Origin: Streptomyces griseoincarnatus
GTDB lineage: Bacteria; Actinomycetota; Actinomycetes; Streptomycetales; Streptomycetaceae
Reading direction: 5' to 3'
DNA: 64,000 nt
Assembly: GCA_014649575.1 (NCBI GenBank)
Contig: BMTH01000013.1
Span: 1 to 64,000, forward strand
Within the stretch, counting starts at the first letter, position 1. Every line of letters starts with the position of its first letter. Shown piece by piece: positions 1 through 7,928 of the stretch. The notes beneath the pieces are model-generated. The model did no database searches and was not told where the DNA came from. It saw only the letters and a list, made by a program, of their open reading frames with translations. The position numbers and the translations under genes are program-made.

Positions 1-63
1 CACGGCAAGGGCGACCTCGCCGCCCTCCTCACCGGCAACGACACCTGGACCGTCGCCGGCTGA
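1..63 (+). CDS. 3' end of an unidentified gene (partial)
   Basis: The first 20 codons visible in frame 1 run to a TGA at 61-63 and end with the residues TWTVAG. Only this C-terminal tail lies in the window, so no family can be assigned. A perfect terminator-like inverted repeat begins six bases after the stop, which supports this being a genuine gene end rather than a chance open frame. Confidence 0.6.
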   Translation, partial: HGKGDLAALLTGNDTWTVAG

Positions 64-68
64 GCACC

Positions 69-117
69 GACGCGAGCGGCCCCGGCATCCACAGTGGATG
101 CCGGGGCCGCTCGCGTC
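69..117. terminator. Perfect 24-bp inverted repeat, bidirectional terminator
   Basis: Arms 69-92 and 94-117 are perfectly complementary around a single central base. This gives a very stable GC-rich hairpin without a T-tract, as is usual in Streptomyces. It sits between the convergent 3' ends of the gene ending at 63 and the minus-strand gene ending at 130, so it probably serves both. Confidence 0.85.
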
Positions 118-129
118 AGCAGGGTGCGC

Positions 130-1353
130 TCAGCAGAAGTCGCTGAGGCCCCACCACTCGCCGTGGGTCCGCTGAGGTCCGTACACGGTTCCGCCGGCCC
201 GGCCGCGGTAGGTGATCAGCCAGCCCGGGTTGCCCTCGAAGCCGTCGATCACGTACGTACGGTTGGTGACGGTGGCGAGGTCGGGACGGCCGTCGCCGCT
301 GAAGTCACCGACCGAGATCAGGTGCTCCATCGTGTTCCAGCCGCCGCTGCCGACGAGCCCCCGCGCGCCGAGCCGGGCGGTGGAGGTGCCCGGGTACAGC
401 CACAGCTTGCCCGTGGCCTTCTCGCGGGCGTACAGGTCGGGGCGACCGTCGCCGGTCACGTCGCCCATGCCGGCCAGGGCGTTCATGCCGTTCCAGCCGC
501 CGGAGCCGATCAGCTTGCGGGCTCCCAGCTTCCCGCCGGTGGCGCCCGGGTAGAGCCACAGGGCACCAGTGGACTTCTGGACGGCGATCAGGTCGGAGCG
601 TCCGTCGCCGGTCAGGTCGCCGTAGGCGGTGATGTGGTTCATCGAGTTCCACCCGCTCGCGCCGAGAAGCTTGCGCGAGCCGAGGGAGCCGGTGCCGGTG
701 CCGGGGTAGAGCCACAGCTTGCCGGTGGCCTTCTCCCGGGCGATGAGGTCCTCCCGCCGGTCACCGCTGAAGTCGCCGTGGCGGGTCAGGGTGTTCATGG
801 CGTTCCAGCCGCCCGCGCCGATGAGCCGCCCGGTGTCGTCGCCCGGGGTGAACCAGAGACGTCCGGCCAGGTCACGGGTGATCACGTCGGCCCGGCGGTC
901 ACCGTTCATGTCGCCGAAGCCGGCGGCCGTCGGGGACGGCTCGGAGTACCAGCTCGGGTAGGCGGGCTGACTGCACTCACGCTCGGTGCGGACGAACTTG
1001 ATGGAGCTGATCGTCGCGGTGGGGGAGGTGGTGGACTCGCCGGGATCGTTCGGTTCGAGTGCCTCGTAGGTGCCCCAAGGCACGTAGTTCTTGTCGTCGT
1101 ACAAGCAGGCGATCAGATTGGTGCGGTTGACGTACGAGCGGATCTTGTTGTCCCAGCTGCCCAGGTCCGCGACGTTCTTGTTCGTCTTCCACATCGAGCC
1201 CTTGGTGCTCTCTCCCGACCACCCGCAGAAGTAGCCGGACGGGCAGTCGTAGGAGCTCGCCGCCGCCGGGGCGGCGGTCGCGACGGTCAGGCCGGTGCCG
1301 GCCAGCGTGAGGCCGACGAGCGCCGCGACGCCCCGGTTGAATCGTTTCCGCAT
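130..1353 (-). CDS. Secreted peptidase-inhibitor I36-like / FG-GAP (VCBS) repeat protein
   Basis: The product has 407 residues. The N-terminus (MRKRFNRG, then a hydrophobic stretch ending in APAAAS) is a Sec signal peptide. Next comes a Cys-containing stretch (DCPSGYFCGW) like the actinobacterial peptidase inhibitor I36 domain. The rest is five to six repeats of about 45 residues with GDxxGDxRxD calcium-binding loops and the recurrent KLWLYPGT and GGWNxM motifs, typical of VCBS/FG-GAP beta-propellers. I chose the ATG at 1353 because GGGAGG lies just upstream and the signal peptide begins there; the frame extends further upstream without a signal. The exported protein probably binds carbohydrate or protein ligands; an inhibitor role is family inference only. 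Confidence 0.85.
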   Translation of the reverse strand: MRKRFNRGVAALVGLTLAGTGLTVATAAPAAASSYDCPSGYFCGWSGESTKGSMWKTNKNVADLGSWDNKIRSYVNRTNLIACLYDDKNYVPWGTYEALEPNDPGESTTSPTATISSIKFVRTERECSQPAYPSWYSEPSPTAAGFGDMNGDRRADVITRDLAGRLWFTPGDDTGRLIGAGGWNAMNTLTRHGDFSGDRREDLIAREKATGKLWLYPGTGTGSLGSRKLLGASGWNSMNHITAYGDLTGDGRSDLIAVQKSTGALWLYPGATGGKLGARKLIGSGGWNGMNALAGMGDVTGDGRPDLYAREKATGKLWLYPGTSTARLGARGLVGSGGWNTMEHLISVGDFSGDGRPDLATVTNRTYVIDGFEGNPGWLITYRGRAGGTVYGPQRTHGEWWGLSDFC

Positions 1354-1493
1354 AAGTAGGTCCCTCCCGGTGAAGCGCGCCCGCTCTCCGCACCCCCCGA
1401 TGCGACGGCTCCCCGGCGGACTGCCGGGCCGTTCGGCGGTTACTCGCGCGAGCGTGATCGTAGAGCACCACCAGCGCCGCTGGGCCCATCGGT

Positions 1494-1514
1494 CTACACT
1501 TTCCAAAAGTTAGC
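1494..1514. promoter_or_regulatory. Operator-like palindrome upstream of the SDR gene
   Basis: A perfect ACTTT-CCA-AAAGT palindrome (1498-1510) extends to CTA/TAG flanks with one mismatch. It lies about 50 bp before the SDR start at 1564 in an otherwise low-symmetry gap. It resembles HxlR/MarR-type sites often found before quinone-reductase genes. No regulator gene is adjacent in the window, so the binding protein is unknown. Confidence 0.4.
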
Positions 1515-1563
1515 GCCCGTCGTACAGTTAGTGCTTCACGCATCCCCGAGGAGTGATCGCATC

Positions 1564-2418
1564 ATGAGCATCGTCGTCACCGGAGCCAGCGGGAAGCTCG
1601 GCCGTCATGTGGTGGAGCAGCTGTTGGAGAAGGTCCCGGCCGAGCAGGTCACCGCGGTCGTGCGCAGCCCGGAGAAGGTGGCCGGCCTCGCGGAGCGCGG
1701 GGTGCGGGTCGCGGTCGCCGACTACAACGCGCCGGAGACCTTCGACGGCCTGTTCGCGGCCGGGGACAGGGTCCTGCTGGTCTCGGGCAACGAGTTCGAC
1801 AAGGGCAGGGTGCGGCAGCACTCCGTCGTCATCGACGCCGCCAAGGCGGCCGGCGTCGCCCTGCTCGCCTACACCAGCGCCCCCGGCTCGCTGACCGCCG
1901 CGCTCGCCGACGACCACCGCGGCACCGAGCAGGCACTGCTCGACTCGGGCGTGCCCTACGTACTGCTGCGCAACGGCTGGTACCACGAGAACTACACCGA
2001 GAACCTGGCCCCGGTGCTGGAGCACGACGCGGTGGTCGCCGCCGCGGGCGAGGGACGGGTCTCCTCCGCCTCCCGGGCCGACTACGCGGCCGCCGCCGTC
2101 ACCGTGCTGACCGGCGACGGCCACGAGAACGCGACGTACGAGCTGGGCGGCGACGAGGCGTGGAGCTTCGCCGAGTACGCGGCCGAGCTGAGCCGGCAGA
2201 CCGGCCGGGAGATCGCCTACCACCCGGTCACGCCCGAGGCCCTCACCGACATCCTGGCCGGCGCGGGCGTTCCCGAGCCGGTGGCGGCGGTCCTCGCGGG
2301 CGTGGACGCGGCGATCGCGAAGGGCGAGCTGGTGGTCGACAGCGGTGACCTGTCCCGGCTGGCCGGCCGCCCGACGACCCCGCTCTCCGAGGCCGTCGCC
2401 GCGGCGCTCAAGGACTGA
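1564..2418 (+). CDS. QorB-like SDR NAD(P)H:quinone oxidoreductase
   Basis: The product has 284 residues. The N-terminal VTGASGKLGRHVV is the GxxGxxG NAD(P)-binding loop of atypical short-chain dehydrogenases. The internal YTSAPGS and LLRNGWYHENYTENL segments match the NmrA/QorB (quinone oxidoreductase 2) subgroup, and the length fits. The start is the ATG at 1564, preceded by GAGGAG, giving the canonical MSIVVTGASGK beginning. It probably reduces quinones or small electrophiles in the cytoplasm and is probably transcribed from its own promoter, near the palindrome at 1494-1514. The substrate cannot be read from sequence. Confidence 0.85.
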   Translation: MSIVVTGASGKLGRHVVEQLLEKVPAEQVTAVVRSPEKVAGLAERGVRVAVADYNAPETFDGLFAAGDRVLLVSGNEFDKGRVRQHSVVIDAAKAAGVALLAYTSAPGSLTAALADDHRGTEQALLDSGVPYVLLRNGWYHENYTENLAPVLEHDAVVAAAGEGRVSSASRADYAAAAVTVLTGDGHENATYELGGDEAWSFAEYAAELSRQTGREIAYHPVTPEALTDILAGAGVPEPVAAVLAGVDAAIAKGELVVDSGDLSRLAGRPTTPLSEAVAAALKD

Positions 2419-2440
2419 CACCCGGCCCGATCGCCCCCCG

Positions 2441-2474
2441 GTCCGTACCGTCATGACCGTATGACGGTACGGAC
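2441..2474. terminator. 14-bp perfect inverted repeat after the SDR gene
   Basis: Arms 2441-2454 and 2461-2474 are perfectly complementary around a 6-base loop, starting 22 bases after the SDR stop. It is most simply a terminator for that gene. An operator for the downstream rarD-like gene is possible because the arms are only moderately GC-rich. Confidence 0.55.
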
Positions 2475-2580
2475 ATGACACATGGGGGTGCGCGGCGTTA
2501 CCGTCGTCCGGGTGGGTTCCGCGCGCGTCGGCGGTCCCGCGGATGACTTCGGGACGCGTCGGAACACGTTGGAGGGGCCC

Positions 2581-3609
2581 GTGACCGGGAAGCCGGCCGC
2601 AGAGCGGCGCATAGGACTGCTGAACGGCTTCGCGGCGTACGGGATGTGGGGGCTCGTCCCCCTGTTCTGGCCCCTGCTCAAGCCGGCGGGCGCCGTGGAG
2701 ATCCTGGCCCACCGGATGGTGTGGTCACTGGTCTTCGTCGCGGCCGCGCTGGCCGTGATCCGCCGCTGGGCGTGGATCGGCGAGCTGGTGCGGCAGCCGC
2801 GCAGGCTCGCCCTGATCACGGTGGCCGCCGCGGTCATCACCGTCAACTGGGGCGTCTACATCTGGTCGGTGAACTCCGGGCACGTCGTCGAGGCGTCCCT
2901 CGGCTACTTCATCAACCCGCTGGTGACCATCGCCATGGGCGTCCTCCTGCTGAAGGAACGCCTGCGGCCCGTCCAGTGGGCCGCCGTCGGCATCGGCGCC
3001 CTGGCTGTCGTCGTGCTCACCGTCGGCTACGGCCGCCCGCCGTGGATCTCGCTGGTCCTCGCCTTCTCGTTCGCCACCTACGGACTGGTGAAGAAGAAGG
3101 TCAACCTCGGCGGCGTCGAGTCGCTGGCCGCCGAGACCGCGATCCAGTTCCTGCCCGCCCTCGGCTACCTGGTGTGGCTGGGGAGCCAGGGCGAGTCGAC
3201 CTTCGGCGCCGAGGGCGCGGGGCACGCGCTGCTGCTCGCCGCGACCGGCATCGTCACCGCGCTCCCCCTGGTCTGCTTCGGCGCCGCGGCGATCCGCGTG
3301 CCGCTCTCCACGCTGGGGCTGCTGCAGTACCTGGCGCCGGTCTTCCAGTTCCTGCTCGGCATCCTCTACTTCAAGGAGGCCATGCCGCCGGAGCGCTGGG
3401 CCGGGTTCGCCCTGGTGTGGCTGGCGCTCACCCTGCTCACCTGGGACGCGCTGCGCACCGCCCGCCGTGCCGCCCGCGCGCTGTCCGGCCACCGCGCCGG
3501 TGCGGACGACACCACCGTCCCGCCCGGCGCCGGAGGGGCCGTGCCGGCCACCGCGCCGCTGAGCGAGGCCGAGGCCGGGGCGGCGAAGGCGCTCGAGACC
3601 AAGCCGTAG
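2581..3609 (+). CDS. rarD: RarD-type EamA/DMT-family exporter
   Basis: The product has 342 residues with about ten hydrophobic segments. It starts RRIGLLNGFAAYGMWGLVP, the conserved beginning of RarD (chloramphenicol-sensitive protein) members of the drug/metabolite transporter superfamily. IWSVNSGHVVEASLGYFINP and LQYLAPVFQFLLG are further RarD hallmarks. The start is the GTG at 2581 with GGAGGGG upstream; reading from 2482 would add 33 non-membrane residues. The C-terminal 35 residues are a Pro/Ala-rich tail. It is an inner-membrane transporter of unknown substrate and stands alone between oppositely functioning neighbours. Confidence 0.88.
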   Translation: MTGKPAAERRIGLLNGFAAYGMWGLVPLFWPLLKPAGAVEILAHRMVWSLVFVAAALAVIRRWAWIGELVRQPRRLALITVAAAVITVNWGVYIWSVNSGHVVEASLGYFINPLVTIAMGVLLLKERLRPVQWAAVGIGALAVVVLTVGYGRPPWISLVLAFSFATYGLVKKKVNLGGVESLAAETAIQFLPALGYLVWLGSQGESTFGAEGAGHALLLAATGIVTALPLVCFGAAAIRVPLSTLGLLQYLAPVFQFLLGILYFKEAMPPERWAGFALVWLALTLLTWDALRTARRAARALSGHRAGADDTTVPPGAGGAVPATAPLSEAEAGAAKALETKP

Positions 3610-3636
3610 CGCGCGGCGGGACGGCGCTGTCGGTGC

Positions 3637-3649
3637 CGTCCCCTATAAC
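3637..3649 (+). promoter_or_regulatory. -10-like element (TATAAC) for a leaderless transcript
   Basis: TATAAC at 3644-3649 lies six bases before the ATG at 3656, the position expected if transcription begins at the start codon. There is no Shine-Dalgarno sequence. The 13-base string containing it recurs exactly at 15074-15086 before the fumarylacetoacetase gene. No convincing -35 is visible. Confidence 0.4.
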
Positions 3650-3655
3650 GGGCGC

Positions 3656-4129
3656 ATGACGCAGACACCGACGCCGGCCACGCCGGTGCACTGGAAGGTC
3701 GTCGTCGACGCGGCCGACCCTCACGCCCAGGCGGACTTCTGGGCCGCCGCCCTGCACTACGTGGTCGAGGACAACAGCCCGCTCATCGAGAAGCTGCTCG
3801 CCGCGGGGGCCGTCCCCGAGGCGCTCACGGTCATGTCGCACGGCCGCCGCGCCTGGCGCGACCTGGCCGCCGTACGGCACCCCGACGACCCCTACGAGGA
3901 GGAGAGCGGCACCGGGCGCGGCCGACGGCTGCTCTTCCAGCGGGTGCCGGAGGAGAAGACGGTCAAGAACCGGCTCCACCTCGACCTGCACCCTGGTGTC
4001 GACCGCCGTGACGAGGAACCCGCCCGGCTGGAAGGACTCGGCGCCCGGGTGCTGCGGCGGGTGGAGGAGTCCTCCGGGAGCTGGGTGGTGATGGCGGACC
4101 CGGAGGGGAACGAGTTCTGCCTCCACTGA
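3656..4129 (+). CDS. VOC-family (glyoxalase-like) protein
   Basis: The product has 157 residues. The start (VHWKVVVDAADPHAQADFWAA) and end (VMADPEGNEFCLH) fit the actinobacterial glyoxalase_6/VOC domain. In these, paired beta-alpha-beta-beta-beta units build a cup that often binds a metal. Candidate ligands are His in LHLDLH and Glu in GNEFC. No ribosome-binding site precedes the ATG; the promoter-like TATAAC suggests leaderless translation. It converges with the minus-strand TPR-like gene across a tandem duplication. The activity (lyase, dioxygenase or antibiotic binding) is undetermined. Confidence 0.8.
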   Translation: MTQTPTPATPVHWKVVVDAADPHAQADFWAAALHYVVEDNSPLIEKLLAAGAVPEALTVMSHGRRAWRDLAAVRHPDDPYEEESGTGRGRRLLFQRVPEEKTVKNRLHLDLHPGVDRRDEEPARLEGLGARVLRRVEESSGSWVVMADPEGNEFCLH

Positions 4130-4181
4130 ACCTCTGAGGGGATTACCGCTGGTCTGAACCCCTGAGGGGATCACCGCTGGT
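4126..4181. repeat. Tandem 28-bp duplication spanning two gene ends
   Basis: Copy one (4126-4153) and copy two (4154-4181) are adjacent and differ at two positions. Copy one contains the VOC stop codon; copy two contains the stop and last codons of the minus-strand gene ending at 4171. A local duplication has evidently copied the junction between the two convergent genes. Confidence 0.8.
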
Positions 4182-5970
4182 CGCGGGCCCGGGTGGTGAG
4201 GCGTCCCATGCGGGCGCGGGCGGAGTCCAGTTCCTCCTCCTCGTCGGCGGCGGGACCGCCCTCGGAGGCGAGCTCGGTCCACAGCGCGATCAGGTCATGT
4301 CCCAGCTCCAGTCCGAGCAGGGGGTCGCGCACCCCGCGCCACGCGGTGGCGGCGCTGCGGACGTTGCCGTACGCGGCCTCCGAGTCGCCCGCGCGGCGGC
4401 AGACGACGGCGAGGTCGAGGGAGAGCCGGAAGGCACGCACCGGCTCGCCCGCCAGGTAGGCGATGTACGCGGTCAGCTCCCGGAGGCGCAGCACCTCCGG
4501 GTGCTCAGCCCCGAGGGCCTGTGCGGCCTGCTCCAGCGTCTCGTCGGCGAGCGCGGCGGCCGTGTCGATCCGGCCCGCCCGCACGGCCTCGTTGATGCGT
4601 TCCACCGGGGCGGCGAGCGGGCTGCCGGCGGGGGCGGCGGGCTCGTCGCCCAGTACGGCCTCGGCGACGGCGTCGAACCCGCGCGGCGGGGTGGGACGGG
4701 CGTCCGGGTCGGAGTCGAGCGCGGCCGCGAGGTCCGAGGTCGGGGTGCGCACGGGAGCGGGAGCGGTCGCCGCGCCGGACGGGGCGGGGTGCGGTCGCGC
4801 GTCCATGTCCGGGGGCGGGCCGAACACGCCCGTGGGCGGCGCGACGGTGCCGGGCGGGGGCACCCTGCGGAGGCGGAAGGTGGGCGGGGAGTCGTAGGGG
4901 GCTTCGGATCCGGTTCCGGAGCCGGATCCGGAGCCGAAGCCGGATTCCGTCCCGGTCCCGCATCCCGTCCCGGTCCCGGATTCCGTCCCGGTCCCACTTC
5001 CGGTGCCAGTTCTGGTGCCGCCTCCGGTGCCGGTGCCGGGACTCGGGTGCAGGGGGAAGGTCGGGGTGACGTCCTGGACGGGGGTGAGAGGTGCGGAGAC
5101 CCGGGACCCGGGGGCGCCGGAAGCCGGGACGGCGCCGGGAGCCGGGACGGCAGCGGGAGCCGGGACGGCAGCGGGAGCCGCCGGGGCTCCGGGAGTCGGC
5201 GCGGACGGTCCGGGAGTCGCGGGCGCCTCGGGCTGACGGGCCTCGGGCCGACGGGCCTCAGGCTGACGGGCCTCGGGCCGACGGGCCTCAGGCTGACGGG
5301 CCTCGGGCCGACGGGCCTCAGGCTGACGGGCCTCGGGCCGACGGGCCTCAGGCTGACGGGCCTCGGGCCGACGGGCCTCAGGCTGTCGGCCCTCGGGCCG
5401 ACGGGCCTCAGGCTGCCGGCCCTCGGGTGCCGGGGCCGGGCGGGCATCCCGCGTCGCCTCGGACGTCGCTGCCGGGCGGAGATCCTCCGGTGCCTCCGGC
5501 TCCGGGACCGGACGGAGCAGGTGGGTCGGGCGGTCGGTGTGCGGTCCCGCGGGCGGGGACTGGGGCGCCGGGCCCCGAGGCGTCTCAGGGGCCGGGGGTA
5601 TACCGGGTGCCGGCGTCTCGGGGGACGCCTGTTCCCTGTCCCGCACACCGCGCAGCTGCACCGGCTGCGCGGCGAACGTGCTGGAGCCGTCCGGGGCGAC
5701 CCGGAGCGGGACGACGTACCCGATGCGCTCGTCGCGCACCGTCGCGTGCACGGCGTGGCCGGTGGCGACGGCGATGCGGTGCAGGCGGTTCAGCACGGCC
5801 TGCTGGAGCTCCTCGCCGGGACCCGCGATCACCCGCGCGCCGTCGACATAGGCCACCGGCTCGTCCGACCCGTCGGACGGGACACGGACGTCGACCGGCA
5901 CCGCCGCACGGTTAGCCGCGTCCGCGGCCTGCTGCTGTTCCCGCTTCTTCTCGCGGCTGAGTCGAGACAT
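4171..5970 (-). CDS. Low-complexity protein with C-terminal TPR-like domain
   Basis: The product has about 599 residues. A charged N-terminus (MSRLSREKKREQQQ) leads into a compact domain to about residue 105. A long Pro/Ala/Arg-rich linker follows, with roughly six copies of the decapeptide RPEARQPEAR. Then comes a Gly/Ser/Thr tract (GTGSGTGTESGTGTG) and an all-helical C-terminal domain of about 160 residues with TPR-like helices (INEAVRAGRIDTAAALADE). The ATG at 5970 follows GAGGGA; the frame could begin eight codons earlier. There is no signal peptide. It is divergent from the P-loop-like gene at 6130, so they may share a regulatory region. Function unknown; a scaffold role is only a guess. 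Confidence 0.8.
   Translation of the reverse strand: MSRLSREKKREQQQAADAANRAAVPVDVRVPSDGSDEPVAYVDGARVIAGPGEELQQAVLNRLHRIAVATGHAVHATVRDERIGYVVPLRVAPDGSSTFAAQPVQLRGVRDREQASPETPAPGIPPAPETPRGPAPQSPPAGPHTDRPTHLLRPVPEPEAPEDLRPAATSEATRDARPAPAPEGRQPEARRPEGRQPEARRPEARQPEARRPEARQPEARRPEARQPEARRPEARQPEARRPEARQPEAPATPGPSAPTPGAPAAPAAVPAPAAVPAPGAVPASGAPGSRVSAPLTPVQDVTPTFPLHPSPGTGTGGGTRTGTGSGTGTESGTGTGCGTGTESGFGSGSGSGTGSEAPYDSPPTFRLRRVPPPGTVAPPTGVFGPPPDMDARPHPAPSGAATAPAPVRTPTSDLAAALDSDPDARPTPPRGFDAVAEAVLGDEPAAPAGSPLAAPVERINEAVRAGRIDTAAALADETLEQAAQALGAEHPEVLRLRELTAYIAYLAGEPVRAFRLSLDLAVVCRRAGDSEAAYGNVRSAATAWRGVRDPLLGLELGHDLIALWTELASEGGPAADEEEELDSARARMGRLTTRARDQR
5231..5427. repeat. 30-bp in-frame tandem repeat within the TPR-like gene
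   Basis: About six and a half copies of a 30-bp unit, nearly identical in the centre and decaying at the 5400 end. Each encodes the decapeptide RPEARQPEAR on the minus strand. The period is a multiple of three, so copy-number change would keep the frame. Confidence 0.9.
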
Positions 5971-6129
5971 CGTTCCCTCATTCGGGTCGTACACCTACCG
6001 TCGAGTGTGTCCGCTCGCGCGCGCTGTGCACGTCACCGCGTTGTCACAGGCTCGTCCCAAGGGCCGTCGGCCACGGTTCCGTACCGGGCGCGGGGCATGG
6101 ACGATCGAGCCGCCGAGCAGGAGAGGGTC

Positions 6130-6648
6130 ATGCGAGCAGGCACGGGACAGGGACCGGAGATCTGGCTGCGGGGCCCGGTGACGGCCCCGGAGGCGGACCC
6201 TCCGGGGCCGGCGCCGGCCCGTGCGGCGGCCCGTGCGGCGGCCCGGCGCTTCTCCTGGGTCGGCCTGCACGGCGGCGCGGGCGTCTCCACGCTCGCCGCG
6301 GTGTACGGCGGCCATGACTGCGGACGGTCCTGGCCCGCTCCCGACGCCCCGCGTTCGGTGCTGCTGGTCGCCCGTACCCACGCGTCCGGTCTGGACGCGG
6401 TGCTCCCGGCCGTCGAACTGTTCCGGCGCGGTGAGGCCCCGCACGGGCTCGATCTGGACGCCGTCGTCCTCGTCGCGGACGCGCCGGGCCGGCTCCCGCG
6501 TCCCCTCGCGCACCGGGTGCGGCTGATCGAGCCGCTGATCGACGTGTACCGGGTGCCGTGGGTGCACGGCTGGCGCCTCGGTGACCTGGGCGGCCGGCCG
6601 CCGCGCGAGACGGAGCCGCTGGCCCGTCTCACCGGCGCCCCGCGGTGA
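6130..6648 (+). CDS. DUF6668-like protein with degenerate P-loop
   Basis: The product has 172 residues. After a 40-residue Ala/Arg/Pro tail it has FSWVGLHGGAGVSTLA followed by VLLVARTH and LDAVVLVADAPG. This resembles the first strands of MinD/ParA-type NTPases, with HGGAGVST (residues 47-54) where a Walker A loop would be. Both lysines expected in the deviant Walker A are missing, so ATP hydrolysis is doubtful. The ATG at 6130 has AGGAGAGG four bases upstream; an earlier ATG at 6097 lacks a site. Its stop overlaps the GTG of the amidase gene, implying translational coupling. It matches my memory of the Streptomyces DUF6668 family; role unknown. Confidence 0.75.
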   Translation: MRAGTGQGPEIWLRGPVTAPEADPPGPAPARAAARAAARRFSWVGLHGGAGVSTLAAVYGGHDCGRSWPAPDAPRSVLLVARTHASGLDAVLPAVELFRRGEAPHGLDLDAVVLVADAPGRLPRPLAHRVRLIEPLIDVYRVPWVHGWRLGDLGGRPPRETEPLARLTGAPR

Positions 6649-7823
6649 CCGGGGACGGCGCGCGGGAGATCGCGGACGGCGTCCGCGCAGGCACGCGCCG
6701 GGCCGTGGACGTGGTCGCGGAGACGCTGGCGCTTATAGAACGCGCCGATCCGGAACTGTGCGCGTTCCTCGATGTGTGGGACGAGGAGGCGCTCCGGCGG
6801 GCTGCCGAGGTGGACGCGCGGGTCGCCGCCGGTGAGCGCCTGCTGCTGGCCGGGGTGCCGGTCGCGGTCAAGGGACGGCGCGGACTGCGGGCGGCGGAGC
6901 CGTTGCGCGCGGCCGGTGCGGTGGTGGTGGGCGCGACGTCGGTGCCGGGTCCGGGGACGCCCTGGCAGACCTGGGGGCTCGGGGCGCGCGGCCGTACGGT
7001 CAACCCGTGGCGGGCGGACCATACGCCGGGCGGGTCCTCGGCGGGGGCGGCGGTGGCGGTGGCGGCCGGGCTGGTGCCGCTGGCGACGGGCGCCGACGGG
7101 GCGGGTTCGGTGCGGATCCCGGCGGCGTGGTGCGGGGTGCTCGGGCTGAAGGCGACGGGCGGCCGGTTCCCGTCGGGCGACCGTACGGGGCTGGCCGCGC
7201 CCGGCATTCTCGCCCGTACGGCGGCGGACGCGGGACTCTGGTGGCGGGTCGTCTCCGAACGGGACGCCTCTCCGCCTCCCTTCCCCGTCACCGCGGTCTG
7301 GTCGCCCGACCTGGGCTTCGCCTCCCCCGACCCGGAGCCGGTGGCCCTGGCGCGGGCGGCGGTCGGCCGGCTCGTCGCGGCAGGCGTGGTACGCCTCGCG
7401 CGGCCCCCTTTCCGGCCGTCCCTCCTCGATCCCGGCCCGGCCTGGCTCACCTTGCGCACCCCGGGCGCCGATCCGGCCGACGCCCACCGCGTCCGAGCCG
7501 CCAACGATGCCCGTCTCCGTGGCCTCTTCGACCGCGCCGACCTGCTGCTCACCCCCACGGCGCCGACCGCGCCGCACGGCCACGACGGCCCCGGCGACAC
7601 CTACTCCACCGCGCTCACCTGGGCGTTCAACCTCAGCGGTCACCCAGCGCTGAGCATTCCGGCCGGCCTCGGCGCCGACGGCTGCCCGGCGGGACTCCAC
7701 CTGGTGGCCCCGCGCGACCGGGAGGACTTGCTGCTCGCCCTGGCGGAGGAGGCCGAGCGGCGGGGCGCGGTCGAACCGCTGAGGGCGCCGATGCGGGGAG
7801 AGAACCAGCCACTCGACGGCTGA
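6645..7823 (+). CDS. Short amidase-signature family protein
   Basis: The product has 392 residues. The amidase-signature Ser-cisSer-Lys triad is visible: Lys in VAVKGR, the first Ser in PGGSSAGAA, and the nucleophile in GADGAGSVRIP. The family is usually 450-500 residues. The segment after the catalytic Lys, normally a longer KDN loop, is reduced to a few residues, and the middle is also shortened. The GTG at 6645 overlaps the preceding stop. It probably hydrolyses an amide in the cytoplasm, but the trimmed active-site loop means substrate and even activity are uncertain. Confidence 0.82.
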   Translation: MTGDGAREIADGVRAGTRRAVDVVAETLALIERADPELCAFLDVWDEEALRRAAEVDARVAAGERLLLAGVPVAVKGRRGLRAAEPLRAAGAVVVGATSVPGPGTPWQTWGLGARGRTVNPWRADHTPGGSSAGAAVAVAAGLVPLATGADGAGSVRIPAAWCGVLGLKATGGRFPSGDRTGLAAPGILARTAADAGLWWRVVSERDASPPPFPVTAVWSPDLGFASPDPEPVALARAAVGRLVAAGVVRLARPPFRPSLLDPGPAWLTLRTPGADPADAHRVRAANDARLRGLFDRADLLLTPTAPTAPHGHDGPGDTYSTALTWAFNLSGHPALSIPAGLGADGCPAGLHLVAPRDREDLLLALAEEAERRGAVEPLRAPMRGENQPLDG

Positions 7824-7866
7824 AGGCAGGGTTGCCCGCCTCCGGGCGGCCCTTGCGAGGACTTAC

Positions 7867-7898
7867 TTGCGTATGCATATGATGCAGAAGCTTGTTAT
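7867..7898 (+). promoter_or_regulatory. A/T-rich promoter region with TATGCATA palindrome
   Basis: The 100-bp gap before the FMN reductase gene contains an unusually AT-rich stretch, including the self-complementary TATGCATA and TTGCGT/TGTTAT hexamers that could be promoter elements. Spacing between those hexamers is about 20 bp, so the promoter call is tentative. Confidence 0.3.
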
Positions 7899-7928
7899 TG
7901 GCGAACGCCGGATATTTGGGAGGACACC

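Noticed and set aside
5231..5427. CRISPR-like array from the regular 30-bp repeats
   Set aside because: The repeats are contiguous with no spacers, in frame with a gene, and no cas genes are near.
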